Assembly (NCBI GenBank): GCA_023429995.1
Contig: JAEZCE010000095.1
Location: 1-57,389 of the forward strand
Reading direction: 5' to 3'
DNA: 57,389 nucleotides
Source: Bacillota bacterium
GTDB lineage: Bacteria; Bacillota; UBA4882; UBA8346
The translations under genes and the position numbers were made by a program. Positions 33,533 to 40,960 of the stretch are shown here, piece by piece (the stretch's first letter is position 1; each line of letters starts with the position of its first letter). The notes under the pieces were generated by a model that saw only the letters and a list, made by a program, of their open reading frames with translations, was not told where the DNA came from and made no database searches.

Positions 33533-35416
33533 ATGAAACTTTCTATGAAAATATCAATCGGAATTGCCCTGTTATTGGGGATGGTGTTTATCGCCGGTTT
33601 GCCGGCAATGGCCGCCTCGGCCACGCTCGCACTGGATTCGGAGAAAATCGGTGTCGGAGAGGCCGTTCAATTAACCGTCGCGGTGAATGGCGCTTCCTCC
33701 GCCGGACGTCCAAAAATAACAGCGCCCGATGGACTCAGTATCCAATACAGAGGAACATCAAACCAAATTCAAATTATTAACGGCGCCTTTTCATCCCAGC
33801 TCGCTTACAATTACTCAGTAGCCGGGCTTAAGCCTGGCCGTTATACGATCGGACCCATTGAAATCACAGCCGGCAATGATAAACTCCGTACCCCTTCGGT
33901 TATGCTCACGGTTACGGGTACCAGCGCTTCCGGAGGAAACTCCGGGGCAATCGCTCCCGCCCTCCGGGGACAAAACCAACCGGACACGGAAGGCGAAGGG
34001 GGCGGTGAGGGAGAACAGAATGGCAACGACCCGCTCACTTTAAGTTTAAGTCTGCCCAAAACCACTTTATATCAGGGTGAGACCGTTCCGGTAACCGTCA
34101 AATTGTTGGCGGGAAACGTTTCCCTCAACGAAGTCTCTTATCCCAACCTGAACCAGAGTGATTTTATTTTCGGCAAATTGGATAAACCGTTGCAAACCGA
34201 GAAAATCATTCAGGGAGTGCCGTATAAGGCCGTTGAGTTTCACACCACGATGACTCCGGTAAAAGCAGGGACCATTTTTCTGGGCCCCGTTTCCCTGAAT
34301 TGTAATATTATCGTCAAAAGCCGTGATAATGAAGATTTTTTCGGCGATTTTTTCCCGAACTATCAGAAACAATCCGTTCAAGTGAAAAGCAAAAAGATTC
34401 AGCTCCATATATTGCCGCTGCCGTCAACGGGTAAACCGGCCGGCTTTTCAGGAGGAATCGGCCAATTTCAGCTAAAAGCGGCAGCTACCCCTCAAACGGT
34501 CAATCAGGGAGACCCGCTCACGGTGAAACTTGTTCTCTCGGGTACGGGAAATCTACAAGCTGTTAATGCTCCCGTGCTGCAAAATCCCAGCGAGTTTAAA
34601 GTATACGATCCCCAGAGGAAAAGCACGTCCGGCCCAAACAACGGCGAGGTTTCCTTTGAACAAGTATTAATTCCCTTTAACGCCCAAATCAAGCAGATCG
34701 GTCCCTATGTATTTTCTTATTTCAATCCGGTTGCAGGGAAATATCAGCAAATCAGCACCCCGGCGATTCCCATTACCGTAAAAGCCAATCCGGCTTTCAA
34801 TGAAAGCCCCGGAATGGGTAATCCGGGTCCTGGCGAGCGTTTCGGCAGGGATTTGGTTTTTATCAAAGATTCACCGGGTAAATTGCGGCTTGTCAAGGAA
34901 CGCTTCTATTATCAGCCATGGTTTTGGATTTTGCAACTCCTCCCCCTGCTGGCGCTGGTCGCTTCCTTCTTTCATCATCAACAGCGGAAATTGCTACAGT
35001 CCGATACTCCTTCGGCCCGGGCAATCCGCGCCGTTCATTTTGCCAAAAAACAATTGGAAAATGCCGACCGCGCTTTAGCCACGGGGGACTCCGAACGGTT
35101 ATTGGATGAGTTACACTTGATTATCCGCAATTACCTTGCTGAAAAATATAATTTGAATGCCGCCGGAATGACCGGCGATGTTGTGGATTATCTTCAAGGA
35201 CGGGAAATTTCAGATAGCACTCTTCAAAAAATTAAAGACTTTTTTGCCCTGTATGATTTTTACCGTTTTACCGGCGCCAAAATGACCGGGGATGACACGA
35301 AAAAAATGTGGGGAGAATTTCTCCAAATGATTGAGGATTTAAATCATTCCGGTAAAGAAACTATGAATGGAAATGCTACACCCGTCATCGAATGGAAGGG
35401 AGTTCGGAAACAATGA
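33533..35416 (+). CDS. batD: BatD-family exported protein
   Basis: A 627-residue protein. A signal peptide (about 1-28, ending MAASA) leads to an exported region with repeated Ig-like segments: ALDSEKIGVGEAVQLTVAV (about 33-51), LPKTTLYQGETVPVTVKL (about 174-191) and AATPQTVNQGDPLTVKLVL (about 316-334). A Gly/Glu-rich linker lies at about 150-165. One membrane segment (about 462-482) is followed by a cytoplasmic helical tail. This is the standard oxygen-tolerance (BatD) layout. GGAGAG precedes the ATG. It overlaps the next gene by ATGA. It probably joins the VWA proteins at the membrane. Confidence 0.88.
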   Translation: MKLSMKISIGIALLLGMVFIAGLPAMAASATLALDSEKIGVGEAVQLTVAVNGASSAGRPKITAPDGLSIQYRGTSNQIQIINGAFSSQLAYNYSVAGLKPGRYTIGPIEITAGNDKLRTPSVMLTVTGTSASGGNSGAIAPALRGQNQPDTEGEGGGEGEQNGNDPLTLSLSLPKTTLYQGETVPVTVKLLAGNVSLNEVSYPNLNQSDFIFGKLDKPLQTEKIIQGVPYKAVEFHTTMTPVKAGTIFLGPVSLNCNIIVKSRDNEDFFGDFFPNYQKQSVQVKSKKIQLHILPLPSTGKPAGFSGGIGQFQLKAAATPQTVNQGDPLTVKLVLSGTGNLQAVNAPVLQNPSEFKVYDPQRKSTSGPNNGEVSFEQVLIPFNAQIKQIGPYVFSYFNPVAGKYQQISTPAIPITVKANPAFNESPGMGNPGPGERFGRDLVFIKDSPGKLRLVKERFYYQPWFWILQLLPLLALVASFFHHQQRKLLQSDTPSARAIRAVHFAKKQLENADRALATGDSERLLDELHLIIRNYLAEKYNLNAAGMTGDVVDYLQGREISDSTLQKIKDFFALYDFYRFTGAKMTGDDTKKMWGEFLQMIEDLNHSGKETMNGNATPVIEWKGVRKQ

Positions 35417-36237
35417 ACGATGCGAAAAATGTACTCTATCGAAACCGGATATGGATAAGTTTATTGACTATCGCTCTGACTTTTCTATTGTTAGGAACAC
35501 CCCGGGTTAAAGCCCAAAATCATTCTTCTTTCTCCAATCCTACGGCTCTTTTTTATCAGGCCGGCAATTTTTATGAAAAGGGAGATTATCAAACAGCGGC
35601 TCAACTTTATAACACCCTTATCAAAAAGGGTTACGAAAGCGGCCCTCTTTATTTCAACCTGGCGAACACCTATTACAAATTAGGAAGGAAAGGCGAAGCC
35701 ATTCTTTTTTATGAAAAAGCCAAACAACTGATGCCCGGCGATGCCGATCTCCGCTCGAATCTGGAATTCGCTCTCCGAAGCGTTGATGAAGGACACCCCG
35801 GTTGGCAAAGGGAATTTTACCAGTCCCTTGTTTCGCTGAGCTCTTTGGAAAAGCTGATGATTTTCTCTTCATCCCTATTTTTTATCGTCGCCCTTTTTTT
35901 AAGCCTAATTTTGCTTTTCCCCATAGGATTTCAGGAACAACCCGGTGGGAAATTAAAATCCTGGTGCCTGGCTACTTTGATTGGAATCGGGACCCTTTTC
36001 GTATTCTCACTGTCCCTTACCATCATTACCGGTTTGGATCATCAGCATCAAAAAGCGGTGGCCGTCCGATCCGGAGGGGAAGTTAAATTCGAGCCCAACC
36101 TTCAATCGACCACTTATTATCGACTGATCGAAGGATCACGAGTACGGATTTTAGAAGAAAAACAAGGATGGAAGCTCATTCAAAGAAGAGATGGCAAATT
36201 AGGATGGATTGAAAACAAATTTTTAGCGGGAATTTAA
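35413..36237 (+). CDS. TPR and SH3 protein (BatE-like)
   Basis: A 274-residue protein closing the operon. A signal or membrane segment (about 12-32) is followed by TPR units (FYEKGDYQTAAQLYNTLIKK; YFNLANTYYKLGRKGEAILF), two membrane segments (about 148-172 and 187-208) and a C-terminal bacterial SH3-like domain (SRVRILEEKQGWKLIQRRDG then LGWIENKFL). The layout is that of BatE. I chose ATG 35413, which overlaps the batD stop and has GGGAG upstream, over an ATG seven codons earlier. The SH3-like part may bind cell wall or a partner outside the membrane. Confidence 0.82.
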   Translation: MNDAKNVLYRNRIWISLLTIALTFLLLGTPRVKAQNHSSFSNPTALFYQAGNFYEKGDYQTAAQLYNTLIKKGYESGPLYFNLANTYYKLGRKGEAILFYEKAKQLMPGDADLRSNLEFALRSVDEGHPGWQREFYQSLVSLSSLEKLMIFSSSLFFIVALFLSLILLFPIGFQEQPGGKLKSWCLATLIGIGTLFVFSLSLTIITGLDHQHQKAVAVRSGGEVKFEPNLQSTTYYRLIEGSRVRILEEKQGWKLIQRRDGKLGWIENKFLAGI

Positions 36238-36376
36238 ATATCCAAGGGATTGAACACCGATTCTATTTCTTTACGAAACAATTTTTTGATTTTAATCTTT
36301 CTGATTATAAAGTTAATTCAGCAGATTATTTGGATGTAGTAATCTATCAGCTATCTATTAAATTAAAATCAAAAGA

Positions 36377-36561
36377 ATATCTCCCGCAGAGACGTCGTCA
36401 CCTTGGTGACGCAGGCGCAGAGAAATGACGAAGCGCTTTGAGAGTATGTTTTCTGGCCTAAAGGCATCCTATTCACGAGTTACCAAAAAACATCTTGCAA
36501 AGCGCATCTCGCACTCTGCGCCTGCAGCACCAAAAGGTGCTGACGCCTCTGCGCGAGAATA
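36377..36561. repeat. Full copy of palindromic-ended repeat element (about 185 bp)
   Basis: Both ends carry a related palindromic unit in opposite orientation: left GACGTCGTCACC/GGTGACGCAGGCGCAGAG (36377-36422), right CTCTGCGCCTGCAGCACC/GGTGCTGACGCC (36514-36561). The middle matches 22910-22980. The arrangement is that of a small non-autonomous element, though no target duplication is clear. It lies between the Bat operon and degV. No gene is seen in the rest of 36238-36777. Confidence 0.75.
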
Positions 36562-36576
36562 AATAGGCGGCTTGAG

Positions 36577-36605
36577 TTGGAACCAAGCTGATTTATCTTT
36601 ATAAT
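36577..36605 (+). promoter_or_regulatory. Promoter candidate for degV
   Basis: TTGGAA (36577-36582), 17-base spacer, TATAAT (36600-36605). Transcription would start near 36612 and give a leader of about 165 bases. It lies just outside the right end of the repeat element. Confidence 0.6.
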
Positions 36606-36662
36606 CATGTTAATCTTTATGAATCATCCACTAACTAAAAATCTTGCCAAAAAGGATTTATT

Positions 36663-36778
36663 TTGGAAACCTCGAATAATTCTTTTGTAATCAACGACCT
36701 GCCCTGCTTTACCCTATCAACAGGTCGTTGATTGGTAAGGGCTCACATATACCGAATGTAGATTTAGGAGGTTTCCAA
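36663..36778 (+). promoter_or_regulatory. Structured leader that can bury the degV ribosome binding site
   Basis: TTGGAAACCTC (36663-36673) is exactly complementary to GAGGTTTCCAA (36768-36778), which holds the 3' part of the AGGAGG site and the A of the start codon. Nested inside are perfect 13-base arms AATCAACGACCTG (36689-36701) and CAGGTCGTTGATT (36721-36733) with a 19-base loop. Two nested helices would close the ribosome binding site. The nested hairpin has no T-run, so it is not a terminator. Confidence 0.65.
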
Positions 36779-37614
36779 TGATTCGGATTTTTACCGATAC
36801 CACTTCGTCGATGACTCTTGAAGATTACCAAAAATACGATATTTACCCGCTGCCCATTATTATTAACCAGGGCGAGATTTCCAAGCGGGAACTCTTTGAT
36901 TTGAAATATGAGGATTTTTTCAAAAGCCAACGGGCCGGAATCCGTTTCACCACTTCCCAACCGGCGCCCCTGACTTATTTTGAGGCTTTCAAACCCATGA
37001 TTGATGCCGGTGATGAAATTATCTGTTTGATATTTTCCAGCGGAATTTCCGGTACCTATAATACGGTTTGTACAATTCCCCAAATGCTGGAAACCGATAA
37101 AATAACCGTATTCGACTCCCGGTTAAGCGGTTTCTGCCTGGCCTATATGGCCATCAAAGCAAGGGAGATGGCAGGACAAGGCGCAACCCGGGCTGAAATC
37201 ATTCAATATCTGGAAGATTTGCATTCGCGTTGCCGGGTCTTTTTTCTCGTCGAATCCCTGCGTTATCTTCACGCCGGGGGCCGTTTGTCCGGGGCCGAAG
37301 CTTTAATTGGTTCGATTATTCAAATCAAGCCGATTATTTGGTTTGAGCCGGACGGGAAAATGACCGCCTTTGAAAAAGTACGGACCAACAAAGCGGCCAA
37401 AAAGCGTTTGATTGAACTGGCCCAAGAAAGAGCTCCTTTGGGCCTGGAAGCTCTTATTTTACACTATGGCGATAACGTTGACGAGGCTCGGGAATTTGCC
37501 AAAGAGGTGGAAGCTCAAGTCGGTTTAAAACCTTTCATCACACCAATCTCTCCTGTGCTGGCCGTTCATACCGGACCGGATATTTTGGGGTTGCTGACGG
37601 TTTCGAAAAGCTGA
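36778..37614 (+). CDS. DegV-family fatty-acid-binding protein
   Basis: A 278-residue two-domain protein. Family signatures are the opening IRIFTDTTSSM (about 2-12), FTTSQPAP (about 58-65), IFSSGISGTYN (about 85-95) and FDSRLSGFCLAYMAIKARE (about 113-131). DegV/FakB proteins bind a fatty acid and hand it to a FakA kinase; no fakA gene lies in the window. The ATG has AGGAGG, part of which is paired in the leader structure described separately. Only 278 residues, normal for the family. It ends against a decayed minus-strand gene. Confidence 0.92.
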   Translation: MIRIFTDTTSSMTLEDYQKYDIYPLPIIINQGEISKRELFDLKYEDFFKSQRAGIRFTTSQPAPLTYFEAFKPMIDAGDEIICLIFSSGISGTYNTVCTIPQMLETDKITVFDSRLSGFCLAYMAIKAREMAGQGATRAEIIQYLEDLHSRCRVFFLVESLRYLHAGGRLSGAEALIGSIIQIKPIIWFEPDGKMTAFEKVRTNKAAKKRLIELAQERAPLGLEALILHYGDNVDEAREFAKEVEAQVGLKPFITPISPVLAVHTGPDILGLLTVSKS

Positions 37615-37880
37615 TTGATTAACCACGGCCGGATTTAGCTGCTTCACGACGCAAGCGGCATCGGAGGCCCCAATAGTAGTAGGGCCTCCGGCAACAGGAG
37701 TATGTCCACCTTCCCAATTCCGGCGATCTGCTTGGAATCCAGTATATGTCTCAGATCCCCGATGTGGCAAACGTTGATTCCGTCAATGGAAAAGTTATAT
37801 AAGGTAATACATGCACCGTACGCCCAGATAAAGCCATGGCAAAACCGGAACAGGCATTCCGTGAAAAACTCGAAAAACAA
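37615..37880 (-). pseudogene. Frameshifted remnant of an MBL-fold hydrolase (UlaG-like)
   Basis: One minus-strand frame reads LYNFSIDGINVCHIGDLRHI and then IAGIGKVDILLLP; the next part continues in another frame as PVAGGPTTIGASDAACVVKQ and LNPAVVN. Together they match the middle of UlaG-like metallo-beta-lactamase-fold proteins (family pattern: CHLGDLGH ... DVLLIPVGG ... LNPKIVIPMHY). The N-terminus is missing and the C-terminus ends where degV stops. A single frameshift near 37695 joins the pieces. Clearly a dead gene. Confidence 0.75.
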
Positions 37881-37923
37881 AAAGTCATCTAACAGGCATT
37901 TTATAATACTGTCGGCAAGGCAT

Positions 37924-37944
37924 AAAAAAACCCGCTTACGCGGG
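37924..37944 (-). terminator. Rho-independent terminator of the tRNA unit
   Basis: On the minus strand CCCGC-GTAA-GCGGG is followed by seven Ts, directly downstream of tRNA-Glu. On the plus strand the same hairpin is followed by GGTTATTTTTTT, so it may act both ways. Confidence 0.88.
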
Positions 37945-37955
37945 GGTTATTTTTT

Positions 37956-38031
37956 TGGTAGTCCCAACGAGATTCGAACTCGTGTCACCGCCGTGAAAGG
38001 GCGGTGTCCTAGGCCTCTAGACGATGGGACC
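37956..38031 (-). tRNA. tRNA-Glu (TTC)
   Basis: A 76-base cloverleaf with encoded CCA. The anticodon loop CCCTTTCAC sits on a CCGC(C)/GGCGG stem, giving anticodon TTC. GTTCGAATC forms the T-loop, and GGTCCCA pairs with TGGGACT in the acceptor stem, with a G-U pair at position 1-72. Confidence 0.95.
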
Positions 38032-38044
38032 ATTTATTAAAAAC

Positions 38045-38120
38045 TGGTGGGTCATCGGAGACTCGAACTCCGGACACCCTGATTAAAAGTCAGGTGCTCT
38101 ACCGCCTGAGCTAATGACCC
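38045..38120 (-). tRNA. tRNA-Lys (TTT)
   Basis: A 76-base cloverleaf with encoded CCA. Acceptor GGGTCAT pairs with ATGACCC. The anticodon arm CTGACTTTTAATCAG gives TTT. GTTCGAGTC forms the T-loop. It lies 13 bases upstream of tRNA-Glu in the same transcript. Confidence 0.96.
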
Positions 38121-38159
38121 ATTGAGCTTGTCACGAGTGTTTCGCGAATCAGCTTTTAT

Positions 38160-38188
38160 ATCTTACAATATTTTATACCAAGTGTCAA
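38160..38188 (-). promoter_or_regulatory. Promoter of the tRNA-Lys/tRNA-Glu unit
   Basis: On the minus strand TTGACA (38188-38183), a 17-base spacer, then TAAGAT (38165-38160). The start point would be near 38153, about 33 bases before tRNA-Lys. Confidence 0.8.
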
Positions 38189-38241
38189 CCCTTTTTTTTG
38201 TTTATTTCATCATCCATTTTATGACAAAAGCATGAATATGC

Positions 38242-39531
38242 CTACCAAATATCGTGATTGATTATGGTTTCATTCCTGCGCCAGCCTACGGAAATCATCG
38301 CAATCGGCGCTTCAGCCAATTCAGCAATGCGTTTCAGATAATCCTGGGCTTGGGCCGGCAGGTCTTTCAATTCCTGCGCGCCTGTGGTATCTTTGCACCA
38401 CCCAGGCATTTCCTCATAAACCGGGGAACATTCACCCAAGACTTTGAGACTAGCCGGAAACTGTTTCAGAACACTGTTACGATAACGATAACCGGTGCAA
38501 ACCTTGATGGTATCGATTTTGTCCAACACATCCAGTTTCATCACAACCAAATCGCTTACACCATTTACCCTCACCGAATATTCGGCCAGTACGCCGTCAA
38601 ACCATCCACAACGGCGAGGCCTCCCGGTGGTTACGCCATATTCGCGCCCCCGGCCATCCCTGAGCAAAGAAACCATATTTTCTGGTAATTCCGTTGGAAA
38701 AGGCCCTTCACCCACCCGGGTGGAATAAGCTTTAATAACACCGACAACTTTGTCGATCCTGGTTGGCCCAACGCCTGAACCTGTGCAGGCGCCTCCTGCT
38801 GCCGGCGACGAAGAACTCACAAATGGAAAGGTGCCGTGGTCAATATCGAGCAATGTACCCTGGGCGCCTTCAAAAAGGACTTTCTCCCCTTGTTTGATGG
38901 CAGTATTAATTAAAACTGAAGTATCGGTCACCAAAGGCTTCAATTCTTCGGCATATTTAGCGTACTCTTCATAGACTTTGGAATACTCGAATTCGCTATG
39001 GCCATATAATTTATCCAATAAGTTGTTTTTGGCGGCCAAAACTTCCGAAATCCGCTCTTTAAAAAGCTCGGGATCAAGCAAATCCACAAACCGAATCGCA
39101 TCATAGCGGGCATATTTATCAACGTAAGCCGGTCCGATACCCCGGCCGGTGGTTCCAATTTTTCCTACGGTGCGGCTTGATTCGTCAAGTTGGTCAATGA
39201 CCGGATGGTAAGGCATAATCAAATGAGCCCGGTCGCTAATCCGGATCCCTGAAACATCGATTCCCCGTTTTTGAAGACCGGCCATTTCCTGTAAAAGAAC
39301 AGCCGGATTAATCACGACTCCATTGCCTAATACGCATTTTTTGCCAGGATAGAGTACTCCGGAAGGAATGAGATGAAGCTTGAATTCTTGATCATCAACT
39401 ACCACTGTATGACCGGCATTATTACCTCCCTGATAACGAACGACCATATCTGCTCTACTCGCCAAAAAATCAGTTATTTTGCCTTTTCCTTCGTCACCCC
39501 ACTGTAACCCAACAACTACCACTGACGGCAT
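38242..39531 (-). CDS. purA: Adenylosuccinate synthetase
   Basis: A 429-residue enzyme that joins IMP and aspartate with GTP, the committed step to AMP. GLQWGDEGKGKITDFLA (about 8-24) holds the catalytic Asp and the phosphate loop; GNNAGHTV (about 36-43) holds the catalytic His; TTGRGIGPAY (about 128-137) and TTGRPRRCGW (about 299-308) are also canonical. The ATG has GGGAGGG upstream. Length is normal. It is transcribed toward the tRNA genes and divergently from the LysR-type gene. It supplies the purine side of the nucleotide theme seen at 47.8-57.1 kb. Confidence 0.98.
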   Translation of the reverse strand: MPSVVVVGLQWGDEGKGKITDFLASRADMVVRYQGGNNAGHTVVVDDQEFKLHLIPSGVLYPGKKCVLGNGVVINPAVLLQEMAGLQKRGIDVSGIRISDRAHLIMPYHPVIDQLDESSRTVGKIGTTGRGIGPAYVDKYARYDAIRFVDLLDPELFKERISEVLAAKNNLLDKLYGHSEFEYSKVYEEYAKYAEELKPLVTDTSVLINTAIKQGEKVLFEGAQGTLLDIDHGTFPFVSSSSPAAGGACTGSGVGPTRIDKVVGVIKAYSTRVGEGPFPTELPENMVSLLRDGRGREYGVTTGRPRRCGWFDGVLAEYSVRVNGVSDLVVMKLDVLDKIDTIKVCTGYRYRNSVLKQFPASLKVLGECSPVYEEMPGWCKDTTGAQELKDLPAQAQDYLKRIAELAEAPIAMISVGWRRNETIINHDIW

Positions 39532-39676
39532 GACTTTACCCTCCCATTAAACTTTGTTTCCAATCTTGCAGGGGAAGAAACCAGGTGATAAATACGGGGT
39601 TATTATTGGTCCCGGATTATTTGAATATAAGTTCCGATTCCCTTAGTCTGCCCTTTTAGAATACCATATGATATGA

Positions 39677-39724
39677 TATAATTCAAATTAATAGAATTAA
39701 TACATTCTATTAATTTGAATTATA
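39677..39724. promoter_or_regulatory. Large perfect inverted repeat upstream of the LysR-type gene
   Basis: TATAATTCAAATTAATAGAA (39677-39696), an eight-base spacer TTAATACA, then the exact 20-base complement (39705-39724). It lies 14 bases before the regulator start and between it and purA. It could be an operator for autoregulation or a leader hairpin. Confidence 0.7.
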
Positions 39725-39738
39725 AGGGACGAGCCATT

Positions 39739-40605
39739 ATGGAATTTTGCCAGCTCAAAACTTTTCGTTTAGTCGCCGCCTATCAAAGTTTTTCCAAGGC
39801 AGCCGCAGAACTTCATCTCACTCAACCTGCGGTAACCCAACAAATTAAGCGTTTGGAAGCGGAGATCGGCGAATTGTTATTCGACCGTTCCGGGCGAAAT
39901 CTCTGTACGACTCCGGCAGGGGAAGTTTTCTTAACATATGCCCATCAAATCTTGAACCTCACCGATCAAGCGTTTGAAACTGTACGCCAATATTCCAGCC
40001 AAAAAGGCAGACTCATTATCGCTGCCGGTACTACCAATACTATTTTCCGTTTACCACACATTCTTCAAGCTTATCGCAAGGAGCATCCTCAAATTGAAAT
40101 TCAGATCCGAAACGGGGATTCAAAGCTGACAACCCAACTCGTTTATGACAACGCAATTGATTTAGGCTTAGTCACAACCATCAATTCCAACGACCTTTTA
40201 CTACAAGTTTTGCCGATTTTCCAAGATCCTATTTGGTTAGTGGGGCCTCCAAATTATTCTACCGCCATCACCATTGCGGACCTGGAAAAAGAGTCTTTAA
40301 TCCTTTTTCGAAGCGGATCGGGATTTCGGGTTTTTCTGGAAGAAAATTTTCACCGCAATCATTTCACTCCCAAGATAAGTATGGAGATGGAAAGCATTGA
40401 AGCCATTATCCGGTTGGTGCAAACAGGATTCGGGTTGGCCTTTTTACCGGAAATTGCAGTACGTGAGGAATTAGCGGGTAAACGCCTCCAAAAAGTCGAG
40501 GTAAAAGCATGGACCTCAATGTGCCGCCAGACCTTTTTAATTTACCGAAATGACAAGTATCTAACTTGGCCGGTAAAAGCTTTTTTAAAACAACTATGTG
40601 GGTGA
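39739..40605 (+). CDS. LysR-family transcriptional regulator
   Basis: A 288-residue regulator. The N-terminal winged HTH starts MEFCQLKTFRLVAAYQSFSK and includes LHLTQPAVTQQIKRLEAEIG (about 29-48). The effector domain (about 90-288) has the two-lobed periplasmic-binding-protein fold, with IAAGTTNTIFRLP and GSGFRVFLEE segments. I chose ATG 39739, the usual LysR start, over an upstream ATG at 39715 that lies within the inverted repeat. It resembles the CysL/YwfK and CbbR-like group by eye, but the effector cannot be deduced. The divergent neighbour purA is a possible but unusual target. Confidence 0.93.
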   Translation: MEFCQLKTFRLVAAYQSFSKAAAELHLTQPAVTQQIKRLEAEIGELLFDRSGRNLCTTPAGEVFLTYAHQILNLTDQAFETVRQYSSQKGRLIIAAGTTNTIFRLPHILQAYRKEHPQIEIQIRNGDSKLTTQLVYDNAIDLGLVTTINSNDLLLQVLPIFQDPIWLVGPPNYSTAITIADLEKESLILFRSGSGFRVFLEENFHRNHFTPKISMEMESIEAIIRLVQTGFGLAFLPEIAVREELAGKRLQKVEVKAWTSMCRQTFLIYRNDKYLTWPVKAFLKQLCG

Positions 40606-40960
40606 TTTTGGAAACCTTAACTTTTATTTTTTTTGCATAAAACACTCCAGGTGTCACATAATATCTATTGAGAAACCGGTAATCCAAGTGACGATAATTA
40701 TGGTTCACCAAGATAGGGTGAAACTCAGGTTCATTACAGCTCATTTTGGCGGATTTGTTACAATTTTTCTACCAAAGGTCTTGAAAAATTGGCCAACTGA
40801 GTCTAGAAAACTAAACTTCAGTTTAGTTAGAGGTTAAATTTAGTGACTGCTTGTCTAAAAAGCAAGTGATTTTTTCGGATGAACTTACCGGTTTCTCTTG
40901 GTTTATTACCAAGTTCAAATCACCCAGTGTGTTTGAACTTGGTTTATTTCATGTTATTGA
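40606..40960. other. Intergenic region without a supported gene
   Basis: This gap between the LysR-type gene and the M23 peptidase has short frames on both strands (for example IEKPVIQVTIIMVHQDRVKL on the plus strand) but no ribosome binding site or family match. It also holds a hairpin AACTAAAC-TTCA-GTTTAGTT at 40809-40828. Confidence 0.4.
40908..40943 (-). terminator. Hairpin downstream of the M23 peptidase
   Basis: ACCAAGTTCAAA (40908-40919) pairs perfectly with TTTGAACTTGGT (40932-40943) around 12 bases. It sits 17 bases beyond the peptidase stop. The T-run on the minus strand is poor (AATAAACC follows), so it may be a weak or factor-assisted terminator. Confidence 0.5.

Noticed and set aside
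36689..36733. 13-bp hairpin before degV as a terminator
   Set aside because: No T-run follows, and a promoter upstream with an outer helix covering the ribosome binding site explains it better.
40598..40837. 79-codon plus-strand frame after the LysR-type gene
   Set aside because: It overlaps the end of the regulator, has no ribosome binding site and no known motif; possibly a fragment but not supportable.
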